Translations under genes and position numbers: made by a program | In this document: positions 44,101 through 57,632 of the stretch, piece after piece | Position numbering within the stretch: position 1 is the first letter of the stretch | Layout: each line of letters starts with the position of its first letter | NCBI GenBank assembly: GCA_029945375.1 | Contig: CM057061.1 | Coordinates: 186,001-250,000 of the forward strand | Length of the DNA stretch: 64,000 bases | Reading direction: 5' to 3' | Origin: Agaricus subrufescens | Taxonomy: Eukaryota > Basidiomycota > Agaricomycetes > Agaricales > Agaricaceae | Notes under the pieces: generated by a model | What the model was told of the DNA's origin: nothing | What the model saw: only the letters and a program-made list of their open reading frames with translations | Database searches by the model: none

Positions 44101-44810
44101 CATCAAGGAAGATTTCCTCGGAAGCAATAGCGTTCCCTCGGTCATTGCGAAAGCGTTTGCGGCTGCTTAGGCGGTCCGCCGTCTCGAGCGACAGTGGTGG
44201 GGGTGCGGAGGTAGTAGCGGAGGTAGAGGGATAGGTGCGTTGGGGTAATGGGTAGCGCGGGGTGTCGGTAGGATAGGGTGTTTGAGTTCCGTAAGACGGC
44301 TGGTACTCGTTTGCAGTGGAACCAGGTGGTAGTTGATTTGGATGTCCTTCACGCTCTTGCTTGAAGGACCGAGGCGCAGGTACGGGCCTGCCTGCGGAGT
44401 CTGTGTAGGTGCATGGTTTGGAAGCATAGTAACTGGAGCAGATTGTTGTGTTCAGGGCCCAGAAAATTGCTACTCGGGTGACAAACTGACCAATTGCTAC
44501 AGGGCGCTGCAACGACGGTAAGTCAGGGCGAGATGGAGGGGGAGGGGTCGAAAACGTGCCTGTGCCATCGCAGCGACGTTTGCTTTTGTGACAGGCATCG
44601 CAAGCCTATAAAACGATGAGCGGGATGGAAGGAAAGGTTGGAGAAGAGTACTTTTGCGAGACGCTTCCGCTTCGGACCCTTCATAAAGATGGGGGAAGCG
44701 TCGGGCTTGGAGTCGTCTGCGGGGATATCCAGGGTGCGCGGAGGGTCAGGGGAGAAGGGAGCAAAGGGGAGAGGGGAGGGAGGGCGGGCTGGACGGTCGG
44801 AGAGGTCCAT
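41185..44810 (-). CDS. Zn2Cys6 transcription factor with fungal-specific TF domain
   Basis: Nuclear regulator; family members bind CGG-type sites, often controlling carbon, nitrogen or secondary metabolism. Exon 1 (44652-44810) is Pro-rich and ends in the basic KGPKRKRLAK. The binuclear cluster is spread over exon 2 (44560-44605: ACDACHKSKRRCDGT), a 16-nt exon 3 (44491-44506) and exon 4 from 44432, giving exact spacing C-x2-C-x6-C-x5-C-x2-C-x6-C. The intron 44507-44559 uses a GC donor. The middle homology (Fungal_trans) region includes REAVRRVFWLIHLLDIMASI and LRLPVDETSFELG. The C-terminal exons are Ser/Pro/Gln-rich and stop at 41185-41187. Several other introns of about 50-60 nt. Targets unknown; it lies next to ribosomal P2, which gives no functional hint. 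Confidence 0.9.
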
Positions 44811-44989
44811 GTGGCATATATAGGAAGGGCTCAGGAGAACATTTCTCACAAAACTCAGAATATTATTATAGGCTTCCCAAACAAAGTCGTTTTCTTTTGC
44901 GCCTAAACTATCCCTCCCCCAATTTGCCACCTTACGATCACGTGTCATCCGCCGGCTTCTCTCTCTCCGCCGGCAAGCGTCTACTCCCT

Positions 44990-45492
44990 CTAGTCGAACA
45001 GCCCGAAGCCCATGTCGTCGTCCGATTCCTCCTGCACGCCACATATCAGCCCTCTGATCCGCAGGACACTGTGCTGCACGACTGACCTTTTCTTCCTCCT
45101 TTTCTTCCTTCTTCGCGGCCTCGGGCGCAGCTCCGCCAGAAGCGGCCGCTGCGCCACCAGCAGGAGCAGCTCCTCCACCGCCACCTCCCGAGGGAACCTA
45201 CATAGCCTTAGCTGTGGCACATCACACGAACCGGGCTGCACTTACGGATGCGAGTTTGCTGCTGCCTTCAGCAATCAACTGGATACCAGATTAGATTGGG
45301 TTTCATCTGAGTTCCCAACCATAAACTACGCACCTCGTTAATGTCCTTGCCCTTCAACTCCGAAAGCAATTTTGAAAGTTGGTCTTCATCGGTTTCAACA
45401 CCAGCAGCGTCGAGAACCTTGCGGATAGCGGCTTCATCCGGAGAGGCAACTCCAGCAGTCACGAGCAATAGATAACTGGCAATGTAGCGCAT
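44990..45492 (-). CDS. RPP2: 60S acidic ribosomal protein P2
   Basis: Stalk protein that recruits translation factors to the large ribosomal subunit as a P1-P2 dimer. Exon 1 (45334-45492) gives [20 protein letters not shown] and the dimerisation helices through [12 protein letters not shown]. Exon 2 is 33 nt ([11 protein letters not shown]). Exon 3 has the Gly/Ala hinge (VPSGGGG...AAPAGG) and the charged KKEEKEEEK. The last exon is [13 protein letters not shown], the universal P-protein tail that contacts GTPase factors. About 114 residues, normal length. Three introns, each in phase. Divergent from RPS15. Confidence 0.96.
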
Positions 45493-45870
45493 CTGTAGAT
45501 AATCATCTCAGCATACCCCTCCAAAGGACATGTGCAGACCGCGCACTTTTCAATCAAGTTCAGGTGTGTTTTGGAGGAAATAAGTTGACGATAGCCACAA
45601 ATCACTTCCGCTCTAGTTAGAAGTAGCTGCAAGTGGCCTGTACAATCCACCTACCGTTTAATCCGAAGGAAGACTTGTGGGTTCTACCGATTCGAGTTTT
45701 TATCGGATGAGTCGAGATTGCCTTGTCGTCATATACTTTTGTGTTGTGCCGGCGATGGCAGCTATACAGTATTATGTAACATATTCCCACACATCATCAG
45801 CCACAACTCCCGCTCTCAGCGTCCGCAAAGCCATCCCGTCCGTCGCCCTCAAGACCCAAAATCTCCAGTC
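45493..45870. promoter_or_regulatory. Divergent promoter, RPP2 / RPS15
   Basis: 378 bp separate the start codons of two ribosomal protein genes, so co-expression from a shared region is likely. I see no motif I can name with confidence; a CT-rich stretch precedes the RPS15 ATG. Confidence 0.5.
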
Positions 45871-46842
45871 ATGGTATGCCAGAGGATCCTATTGTCATAG
45901 ACTGAGGTGTTGACAATACTATCAGGCCGAAGTCACCGACCCCACAGTCGCCGCTGAACTCAAGAAGAGGAGGACCTTCCGTACCTTTTCCTACCGTGGT
46001 ATCGAGCTCGACAAGCTGTTGGATTTGAGCAACGAGGAGGTCCGTCTTTACACTCTACATGATCGCAAAGAACATTCTCACCAGACGTCGTTTGCAGTTT
46101 GTTGAAGTGTGTATCGTGGATTAAGCCGTTACCCCGAATCTCATATCTCCCAATAGCTCGTCCATGCCCGTGCCCGTCGCCGGTTCCAACGTGGCCTCAA
46201 GCGCCGTCCTATGGGTCTCATCAAGAAGCTGCGCAAGGCCAAGAAGGAAGCTCCCCCCAATGAGAAACCTGCCGTCGTAAAGACTCATCTCCGTGATATG
46301 ATCATCGTTCCAGAAATGATTGGAAGTGTCGTCGGTATCTACAACGGCAAGGTGAGTACATAGAGGGACAGTCTATGGCGAAAGGACAGGGCTGTTTTCA
46401 AGACGAAGGTTGATACCCGCAATCACCCCATTATATTCGATCCCATGAAGCTGTCCTGCCCTATCTTTTTCACCCGCTGGTTCAATCTCGTTTCCTAACC
46501 GATCTTCACCGGTCACATATAGGTCTTCAACTCGGTTGAGATCAAGCCGGAAATGACGGGTCATTATCTTGCTGAATTCTCATGCTCGTACAGGCCGGTC
46601 AAGCACGGTCGCCCCGGTGTGAGTAACCCCTAAACGTGTTCGTCCGTTTCCTTGTATTGACGTATATTTCTTGCCAGATTGGTGCAACACACTGTGAGTA
46701 CCCAGATTTTTGGACCCTTTTGAGTTCGAAGCCTCATTATTTCCCCGTTCAATTGTTCAGCATCCCGATTGTACGTGATGAACGTTTTTCCCCGCCATGG
46801 GAATTCTGACAATGTTTGCCCTGCAGCATTCCTCTCAAATAA
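45871..46842 (+). CDS. RPS15: 40S ribosomal protein S15 (uS19)
   Basis: Small-subunit head protein near the decoding site, needed for pre-40S export. Eight coding exons: 45871-45873 (ATG only), 45926-46039, 46098-46106 (FVE), 46157-46351, 46523-46618, 46678-46693, 46761-46770 and 46827-46842. Together they give 152 residues: [20 protein letters not shown], then [65 protein letters not shown] and the invariant end HGRPG-IGATHSSRFIPLK. All junctions are GT-AG and in phase. The micro-exons carry universally conserved residues, so skipping them would damage the protein. Intron 4 is 171 nt, long for this gene; I found no clear snoRNA boxes in it. Divergent from RPP2. Confidence 0.96.
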
Positions 46843-47149
46843 AGGGTTCATCCAGGAGGGTCCTGTTATGTACTTTTTTTCCGCTATTACGACTGCTGTC
46901 ATTCGACACCATATCCCACTACGTACAAAATGCAGTTCCATGCAACATTAGGCTTTATGGCATCTTGTATGATTCTTTTCAACGTGAGCGAAAAACTTCT
47001 TGACGTTACTTCACACCACTGTCATGACCTCCGACCCTGAGCTAATTTAAATCTTCGGCCTACTGTCGAAATGACCCTCGACGTGTAGCTAAAGTGGCGT
47101 GTTTTTCCTCCTCACTTCAACATATACCCCAATTACCCCTCCACACTTA
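46843..47149. other. Intergenic region after RPS15
   Basis: 307 bp holding the RPS15 3' UTR and the promoter of the next gene. Nothing else recognised. Confidence 0.4.
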
Positions 47150-48184
47150 ATGGCTGCGCGCAACGTCCCCGCAGAAATCTGGGGTAAAATCTTCGAATTG
47201 AGCTGCACCGACGGTGGCCAGACTGGGAGATCACTAGCCCTCGTCTCAACCTACATCCACGCCGTGTCCAAACCCTACCAATACCTTTCTATTGCTATAG
47301 CAGGAAAGGATGCTATTTCCAAATTCGCCGACCTATTAACTCGGGACGCTGAATGTCGTCGCGTCAAATTCTTATTCATATCGACGTTCAAGCCCAGCCC
47401 AGAATTACGGGCATCCTGCTCCGAACCTCCGGCTGACATTCCCTTGGTCTCCGGTACCACCGTCCACGACCCGAGCGAACACTGCGATACCCTACACGAC
47501 ATGTACCGCGTTCTCGAATTCATAGCACCTTCCATTCGAATCCTCCACATCGTCATGGAATTCCACCGCCAAGAGATTTTCCTTCCTATCCAATTCCCAT
47601 TTTTGGAAGAATTGACGATGCAAGGGCCATTTCACGACCACGTCGATTGCAGTGACGAATTTTTCGACACGCTATATCCAACGTTACCATCCCTCCGGAG
47701 GTTGTTCTTGACAGATGTATTTACATGCATCGACGACAGAACATACCTCGCACTCGAGCATTATGCACCATATTTAACCCACCTGAAGATCCAATGTGCA
47801 GATGGGTATATCGAGTCAAGCAGGACTTTCCTGAGACAATTATTGCCCAGTAAAGGCCAGGGGACGGAGGATTCATACGCCGGATATGAAAGGGGCACAA
47901 TGGCGAAGACAAATAGACAGCCGCGTTTCCCAGAGACATTACAGCGTATCCTATTCCATATGGGACCAACGCTGCCCACAGGCATCTTTGGGACGATGTA
48001 TCTCTTGCGATCCGTTGCCCTGCGGGAATTAGACAAAGTGGTCAAGGAGGATCCGCGTATCGGCATGTTCAAAGAGTCGACCTGGACTCATCCTTACTCA
48101 AAGGACCACAACTGCATTGAAGGAGAAATGCAGTGGCTGGAGCGTATTGCTGGTGGTTGTGGATATTGGGAAGAATGCGCTTAG
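47150..48184 (+). CDS. F-box-like protein, uncharacterised
   Basis: Intronless 344-residue frame starting MAARNVPAEIWGKIFELSCT. The N-terminus fits an F-box-like motif (VPAEIWGKIFEL...SLALVSTYIHAVSKPYQYLS), the arrangement in mushroom-fungal F-box-like proteins with LRR-like tails. The rest has leucine-rich stretches with the pattern FPFLEELTMQGPF, YPTLPSLRRLFLTDV and YAPYLTHLKIQC, suggesting irregular LRRs that would bind a target. An upstream in-frame codon lengthens the frame by 17 residues, but the Met at 47150 begins the F-box directly. The C-terminus is acidic and Trp-containing (GEMQWLERIAGGCGYWEECA). It is not closely similar to the F-box-like gene at 36 kb. Target unknown. Confidence 0.75.
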   Translation: MAARNVPAEIWGKIFELSCTDGGQTGRSLALVSTYIHAVSKPYQYLSIAIAGKDAISKFADLLTRDAECRRVKFLFISTFKPSPELRASCSEPPADIPLVSGTTVHDPSEHCDTLHDMYRVLEFIAPSIRILHIVMEFHRQEIFLPIQFPFLEELTMQGPFHDHVDCSDEFFDTLYPTLPSLRRLFLTDVFTCIDDRTYLALEHYAPYLTHLKIQCADGYIESSRTFLRQLLPSKGQGTEDSYAGYERGTMAKTNRQPRFPETLQRILFHMGPTLPTGIFGTMYLLRSVALRELDKVVKEDPRIGMFKESTWTHPYSKDHNCIEGEMQWLERIAGGCGYWEECA

Positions 48185-48345
48185 ATACCCACTGGGACTA
48201 TTACTATATCACTCATCTTATTAGTCATTACTATAGACTTGGTGGTTAATTGGGATTTATTACTAAGCTATTGGAAGTCGTCATTTTAGAACTTATTTAA
48301 ATCGATTTAGTGTTTTTCCCTGCGTCTCTGTGTTTCCAAATCCTC

Positions 48346-49491
48346 ATGATTGCAGTCCAAGCACCCCCAAGCCTTCCGAGTCCTTTAGCTGTCCCCTCAA
48401 ATGCACCAGAACACTGTCCTGTACGCCCACACATTCAAATAATTTACCCAAAAACCATTACTCATCCTTTTCATAGGGCACTGACTCTGACCGAGCAGGC
48501 AAATCGGATGCCTGTGAAGGTTGTGCCAATCAAGCCATATGTGCCTCCGGAGCAGCAAAATCAAAACTACCAGATCCATCTCTCCCGTTCATCAAAGAAC
48601 GCATGGAAAACGTGAAACGCAAGATTCTCGTCTTATCAGGCAAGGGCGGTGTCGGAAAATCGACTTTCACAGCTCAACTTGCATGGGCATTTGCCGCCGA
48701 CGATAATGTGCAGGTACGTCCCATACCATTACCCATGTCATGTCCTCATGATATCCTTTTCCAGACTGGAATCATGGACGTAGATATTTGTGGTCCATCA
48801 ATACCTACACTCTTCGGAATCGCTTCTGAACAAGTTCACTCATCATCCTCCGGCTGGTCGCCAGTCTACGTCCAAGAAAACCTCGGTGTCATGTCCGTCG
48901 GTTTCATGCTTCCAACCTCCAAAGACGCAGTAATGTGGCGAGGTCCAAAAAAGAATGGCCTAATAAGCCAATTCCTCAAAGACGTCGATTGGGGTGACCT
49001 AGACTATCTGATCGTCGACACTCCTCCTGGTACCTCCGACGAGCATCTCAGTATAGTGCAATACTTGAAAGAGAGCGGAATTGATGGCGCAGTCTTGATC
49101 ACAACACCCCAAGAAGTCGCACTTCAGGATGTTAGAAGAGAGATCGACTTTTGCCGGAAAGTTGGGATTCGAATCATCGGTCTGGTTGAGAACATGTCGG
49201 GTTTCGTTTGTCCAAATTGCAAAACAGAGTCACAAATATTTAAACCAAGCACTGGTGGCGGTAGGAGACTGGCGAAAGAAACTGGCATCGAATTCCTCGG
49301 TGCTGTTCCCCTTGATCCTCGCATTGGAAAGAGCGCCGATTATGGCATCAGCTTTTTGGACGAATATCCCGACAGTCCTGCTACAACCGCATATCTTGAT
49401 ATCATCGACAGTGAGTTTCTAGAACACGCTCTCTGACCTTACACCATCACTCATTGCATATCCAGGAATTAACGAAATACTCGACAATTAG
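48346..49491 (+). CDS. NBP35: Cytosolic Fe-S cluster assembly factor Nbp35
   Basis: P-loop ATPase that, with Cfd1, scaffolds [4Fe-4S] clusters for cytosolic and nuclear proteins. Exons 48346-48420, 48477-48713, 48765-49410 and 49466-49491 give 327 residues. The N-terminal ferredoxin-like motif is complete: Cys in APEHCP, then 13 residues, then [10 protein letters not shown] (C-x13-C-x2-C-x5-C), which separates Nbp35 from Cfd1. The deviant Walker A is [17 protein letters not shown]. Next come [27 protein letters not shown] and the bridging-cluster CxxC in SGFVCPNC. Without the last splice the frame stops at 49436; splicing to 49466 replaces this with DRINEILDN, the normal family end, so I prefer it. 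Converges on the MAP kinase gene. Confidence 0.95.
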
Positions 49492-49664
49492 ATTCCAACC
49501 TTTGCTCATTGCAGCCTTAATTGTATAACTACCGCCCTTTTCTTTCCTAATTAGCAGTTTCCTGGAAATCGCTCATCAATGTGTCCAATATATGTATTAC
49601 ATGTTTTGCATTTCCACCTAGATAATGAATTATATATGCCCTCTAAAGATCATCGTCAAACCAT

Positions 49665-52461
<2,797 letters not shown>

Positions 52462-52836
52462 GGAATGTAAAACGTTCGGCTCGACACAGCGAGTCCGAGG
52501 CGGGTTAAAAGGAAGCAGATGGAAGTGGTGCGTATCAATGAACGTGACTGGGCGTTAATACCTTATAGTCTTAAATTGTGCCAAGTTGATCATGAGCACA
52601 CCCGAGGCTTTGATGTGCGTGTACCGGGCGAGGTGGCCGCAGTCCCTCACAAAAGTTCAATGGTGTGATGGGCGTCTGCGACAAGTATGTCATACATGTG
52701 TTTGAAATTGAAATAGATCCTCGGCTCGCAATCAACAGCTTAGTTTACAATTACAACTCACATGTTGAATCTCCAACGATCTAATGTAAATGCACTACAT
52801 ACTATATAAAACTGCAATAATCGATCAATAAACCCG
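52462..52836. other. Intergenic region, SLT2 promoter and symplekin 3' flank
   Basis: 375 bp. It should hold the MAP kinase promoter and symplekin 3' UTR. I see no coding sequence or named motif. Confidence 0.4.
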
Positions 52837-55800
52837 TCATGTAAAATTTTGTCCCCCGGCCTGGGGAGTAGGCGATTCAGTCCGAGAATCTTCAGGCGTG
52901 GGCGCCGAGCCGTCCTCGGTTTCGCCAAATATATCCAGCAAGCCAGCGAGCCGAGCTTTGTTCGGCGCCCTTTTCGTGACATAGTCCCGTAGAGAAGTCT
53001 TGAGGCTCGGTTGCTTGTCGACAAGCTCTCGTAATTGATCCTTCGGCAATTGAAGGAGGGCGTTGAAACTTGACGGTGCAGTCTCCTTTGCACACCGAAT
53101 GAAGCCTTCCCACAAAGGTGGGTTAGTCCAAATCTTCTTTGTAATAAGGCGTGAAAGAAGGGTGGTTGAAACAAAGCCAACCAGGGTTTTATACACCTTA
53201 ACCGCCTGAATTACCTACAAAAGCTGGGTGTCAGTCAATTATTGACGTAAGAAAACGACCGGCTTACTGTTCTCAGGAACAGTGTAGGTAGTACGGCTTC
53301 GTCTACAAGTTGCTGCATAACCGCACCAAGCACTTCGGAGCGGAAAATATCTGTCATCGAGAAACATATGTTGATTGCTGGGTCAATGAGTTAGTTCCCC
53401 TCATGACGCAATTGGGGTAGGTATACACACCTTCCATTGCACTCTTAAGGCCGATCTCTTTTTCACATTGATGTAATAACACCATCAATCGATCAGGAGG
53501 CAGCAGTTCACTGTGTCTCACCCGTGGTAGATTCGAACTGACGGTGCCGAAGGTGGAGGCCGGAACAGCAACAATGGAACTGAACACGTTCCGCACAATG
53601 TTTTTGTTCTCCGCTTGCCCATTTAAAATTGAAACGATTCGGGGCAAATGCCGGATGATGTCCGCCTGTTCATTGCGAGTCAGTCACACTACGATCATCG
53701 CTCCTAGGACAACGTACCCTGTCCATCTCGGCGATGATTGGAATAAGGAATCTAGCATTAAGTTTCCGTTCATTGATCAATGCTTTAACCAAAGCCACAA
53801 GTGTGGGGCTTGCACGTCCGTTTTCGGTGAATATTGTGAGAACACGTAGTGCAAGTGACTCCGCGTCGGAGGGGAACTGTCGCATGAGTGTCAACAATTT
53901 CCCGTTATTAGGGCCAAGTGATTTGATCAATGCGGTTATGAGATCTTGAATAGCTTCTTGTACAGTGACGTCCATTTGACCATAGGCGTTGAATAACCTG
54001 AAACCATTCAGATACGAGGTAAACCGGATCGACTCTCGAACTCACTCTTCCAAAAACTCCGGAACTTTCACGGATAACGCGAATAACAGTTCCACGTGCT
54101 GGAGAACTTGAGACTTTTGAGCTGGTAGTTCTATTCGCTCTGGCAAGTAGGCAGTCTGAACTAAATCGTCATCCTGTAGTTGTCCGTTCTCCGCACCCTC
54201 CCCTTGATCATCCGGAGCTTTCCCGCTGTCCAAAGTAGCGGAGGATTTTTCTTCCATTTGATCATGATCCTGTTCTTCCATGACGGCATCTTTCTCTTGT
54301 GGGGGGCTGGTGTCCTCTGCCGTTACATGTGCCATTTCCTTGTCCTCTTTCTGTGGTCCCAGAAGGTGCCTGTCCACAGATTTAAGTTGGAGCTTGCGCA
54401 ACATTTGGAGAGCAAAATCCCGGATCATGGAGTCCATGGGTTGCACATGGGGTACCCAAGCTTTGACGACATTAATGGCAGCGGCCCTCGTTTTTTTATC
54501 TGACAGTTGGATGTCAGTAATCCAATGCATCTGGCGCAAATAAGTCTCACCTGGGTGGGTTGTTAGCTCAAGCAGGATATTTAGCGCCTCCGTTCTCAAG
54601 GACGGTCGTTGGAGAACAAGCCCACGGAGTGTGATGAACCCAATGGTGACTTTATCGCTGTAAACAAAGATAATTTAGTGAAGCCTTGAGATCATATAGG
54701 TGTAGCGAGTAAGTACCTTGAATCATCGACACACAGATCCCTCAACAGACCTAGGACATCAGGAGGGACAGCAGGAAGGTCTAACAAGAATCTAGAAAAT
54801 GTCCGATCTCTGCCATCTAGAAGGGTTTGATAAGAGGCAACAATCTGGTTCAACCATATATCATAGTTCGGCCTCTAGAAGTCAAAGATCAGCGGATCGA
54901 AAAATGATCCTATGCGTCCTCGACTCACCCAGCCCTCGTCCTTTTCCGAGCGTATTTGATCGTTATACCATTCTTCGTTCATCCAAGTTGTGGCAAGTCG
55001 TACCCTACATTTATAAGTTACACTTACGACTTACGAAGAGATGAAGAATACGAACCTAGAAGGGAAGTTGGCCATAATATAGTCGCATAGCGTCTGCCTT
55101 AATTGATCCTGGCGAGCATAAAAATCATGAACATTCTCCTTCATATCTTCCTCTGCATCCTCTTCCTTTGGCGGCTCCACAACCCGTGTTATCATCCGCA
55201 CCAGGAGCAACATCCATACTTCATTTGGTGAAGTTCCCCCAGCCTGTAATGAGTCCGCGGGTAGCTCGTCCGCCCCCGTCCATATTCGCGCCACGGAGTT
55301 AGTGATCAAATCCATACGGTCACCTTCTAGTAAGTCTCTGGGAGCAGGAAGCTTGAAGTCAATGGCCTGAAGCCCATCAAACTCGAATTCGGCATTGACT
55401 CGTTCATCTTCCACAGCAGGCTCATGGCCAGAAAGCTGTCCAATAACAATGTCAGAGACTACATCTCAAAGTACTCGAAATTCTCACCTGAGCATTCAGA
55501 GTTTCAGGCTCAAATTCTAGTTCATCCTGATCAATGTCCATTTGAAGAGGATCGACATACTCCTCGGCTTTGACTATAGGTGGGGTGGAGCGTGAGGGTG
55601 GAGTTGAATCTCGTTCTCCGCTACCATATTGAGAAACGAGTCTTCGAGGACCGGTGGGTATGTTTGGAGTTGCAGTGGTTAGAGAACCAGCGGCAGCTCC
55701 TGCTGAAGTTGAAGCAGTGGCAGGAAGCCCTCGTTTTTGTCTATATTGCTGAACGAGATCCTTAAGGGTTGACTCCGTAAAGGCTTCGAGGTTGGCAATT

Positions 55801-57230
55801 ATCAAGTCGGTGATTAGGGAAGGAGGTAGCGAGGTAAAGTCGAATGCAGCAAGGGTAGAAGCAAGGCTGGGGGGTGTACTTGAGGTTTCGGGGTCAAGTT
55901 TCGGACGTTTGGCGTCGGAAGGTGGTTCAGCTGGTGCTGATGCTGTGCGTTTCCGCCCATCAATGCCGCTCGCTTTCCGCCGCTTTTCTTCTCTCGAGGC
56001 CTCCTCCATACGTTGTGCTTGTATGCCCAGAGTTTCATTTATTTGCATGCTGAGAGGACTATTGACCGGAACGCAATGTCTGGTATAGTTGTAAAATTAG
56101 AATCATAAAGAGCTCAATATACGAGAAACGCTCGAACCGATTGATATGAACAAGCAGAATTCTTACAGCCTTCTCCACACTCTTGATATTGGAAGGAGAA
56201 AGGTTCTCTAATGCTGCAGGCGTCCATGGTCTGAGTGCAGACAGTAGAGTTTGTAGGACAGACGGTCGTAGTTTCACGAGCGTAGCCCAACTGTTTAGCA
56301 TAGCCGAGAGAAGGTCTACATCCCTATCCCAATGTCAATACCGACATAACATTATGGCACACACACTTACTGGCTTGAATATAACGTCGCTATAACCCCT
56401 TCTAACAGCTTCTGCCCTTCAGCTTCGAGCTTCGCAACGGGTATGAATGGGTGGTCAACAGGGCAAGAAGAAATGTTCGGGTCGTTCGGTTTCTGAAGCT
56501 GTAAATTTCATAAACATTTCAGGAATACAGGTCTCTATTGCTAGAGATGATTTATAGATAACTACCCTAGGATCCTGGACACCACGTGTCTGGACGAGGA
56601 TTACGCGCTGAACGAACTTTATAGCCGACAGCTTCACTCCTTCATTCATCATCGACGACCACACAAACTCGATAATCCGATTCTTGCAGGACGTGAGGGT
56701 ATGCCATGGTGCGGGGTTACTGTTCCTATTGATGCATCTGTAATACGGTCGTGTGAGGCGTCATTAAAATAGCGGTCTCGTCGCGTCCTGACTCACAAGT
56801 GACGGAAAAGAACAGGATATACAGAGGTCAAACACTGGATGGCGACTTTGACAAAGTAAACATGGGGATCATTGAGTAGCTGCGCTAGCGGTTCGAGGAG
56901 TTGTAAAGCCACTGTCAAGTTCGAGCAAGGTTGATACACAATTTAGAAATAGAGACTGAACGACGACGAACTCTGAGTGCGCTGGTCGAAGGAAAGGGAC
57001 GAGCGCCCGAGCGCAAAGTGCAGCAGGTCAAGAACCCATCGTTTCAGCAGCGAGTCGCCTGCGTTTACGACCTTTCCGATGAGGGTGTGCACGAGAATAG
57101 GAATGGGGGCGGGGTGGAGTTCAAGGGTTTCACGGAGGGCAGTAAGGAGATTAGCCTGTTCTGTTGTATTCTCAGGAGCCGTCAGTGCAGCCTGCAGCAA
57201 CTGGAGAGGGTCAACCTGGTTTGTGGCCAT
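52837..57230 (-). CDS. PTA1: Symplekin / Pta1, mRNA 3'-end processing scaffold
   Basis: Scaffold of the cleavage and polyadenylation factor that links the nuclease module to the Ssu72 phosphatase. The start at 57230 reads MATNQVDPLQLLQAALTAPE. The N-terminal HEAT region includes LLKRWVLDLLHFAL and VKLSAIKFVQRVILVQTRG, characteristic of the symplekin/Pta1 domain. A Lys/Arg-rich linker with KRPKLDPE follows, then an acidic and Pro-rich middle. The C-terminal Symplekin_C region includes RTEALNILLELTTHPG, YKTLVGFVSTTLLSRLITKK, IWTNPPLWEGFIRCAKETAP and LPKDQLRELVDKQPSLK, ending at 52837. About a dozen exons with short introns; frame consistent in those I followed. Upstream of SLT2 and downstream of the LIM-RhoGAP, all on the same strand but each with its own gap. 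Confidence 0.92.
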
Positions 57231-57632
57231 TGTGGCCCAGCAACAATCCCCAAGATCGCAAGACGCAATGTCCCACTAACCCTAGTCCGGGGTTCTCACG
57301 TGGCACTCAGTTTGATCGTGCTTGTATCCGGTCCCAGAAAAAATCTTTCATTGTCATTTACCAGCAATCCAAAAAGTTAGCAGTGATACAAAAGATTTCT
57401 CTGTGCATTTTCCATGCAATAAGGGTATAATGAGTACCGTGAATAAGGTTGTCCGTGGAGTACTATATATAATGGAAGCGAGCGACGGCGGCAAAGCTGG
57501 TGAACCGATAAAGTACAAGTATGAAAAAAGTATCAAATTGGAGAGAACAAGCATAAGGTTTTTGGGTCACCAATCAAGATGAACCGTATGAGGAGGAGGG
57601 GGTTATAGTCAAAAGATACCTTAACAGGTCCC
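57231..57632. other. Intergenic region, symplekin promoter
   Basis: 402 bp between the symplekin ATG and the stop of the LIM-RhoGAP gene. No coding sequence, RNA gene or clear motif seen. Confidence 0.4.

Noticed and set aside
44811..45044. Upstream extension of the Zn2Cys6 frame with an Arg-rich sequence
   Set aside because: It overlaps the P2 gene in another frame on the same strand, and MDLSDRPAR at 44810 is a sufficient start.
46352..46522. Long RPS15 intron as a snoRNA host
   Set aside because: No RUGAUGA box C is present, and only a 7-bp AGGACAG/CTGTCCT pairing is visible; the evidence is too weak for a call.
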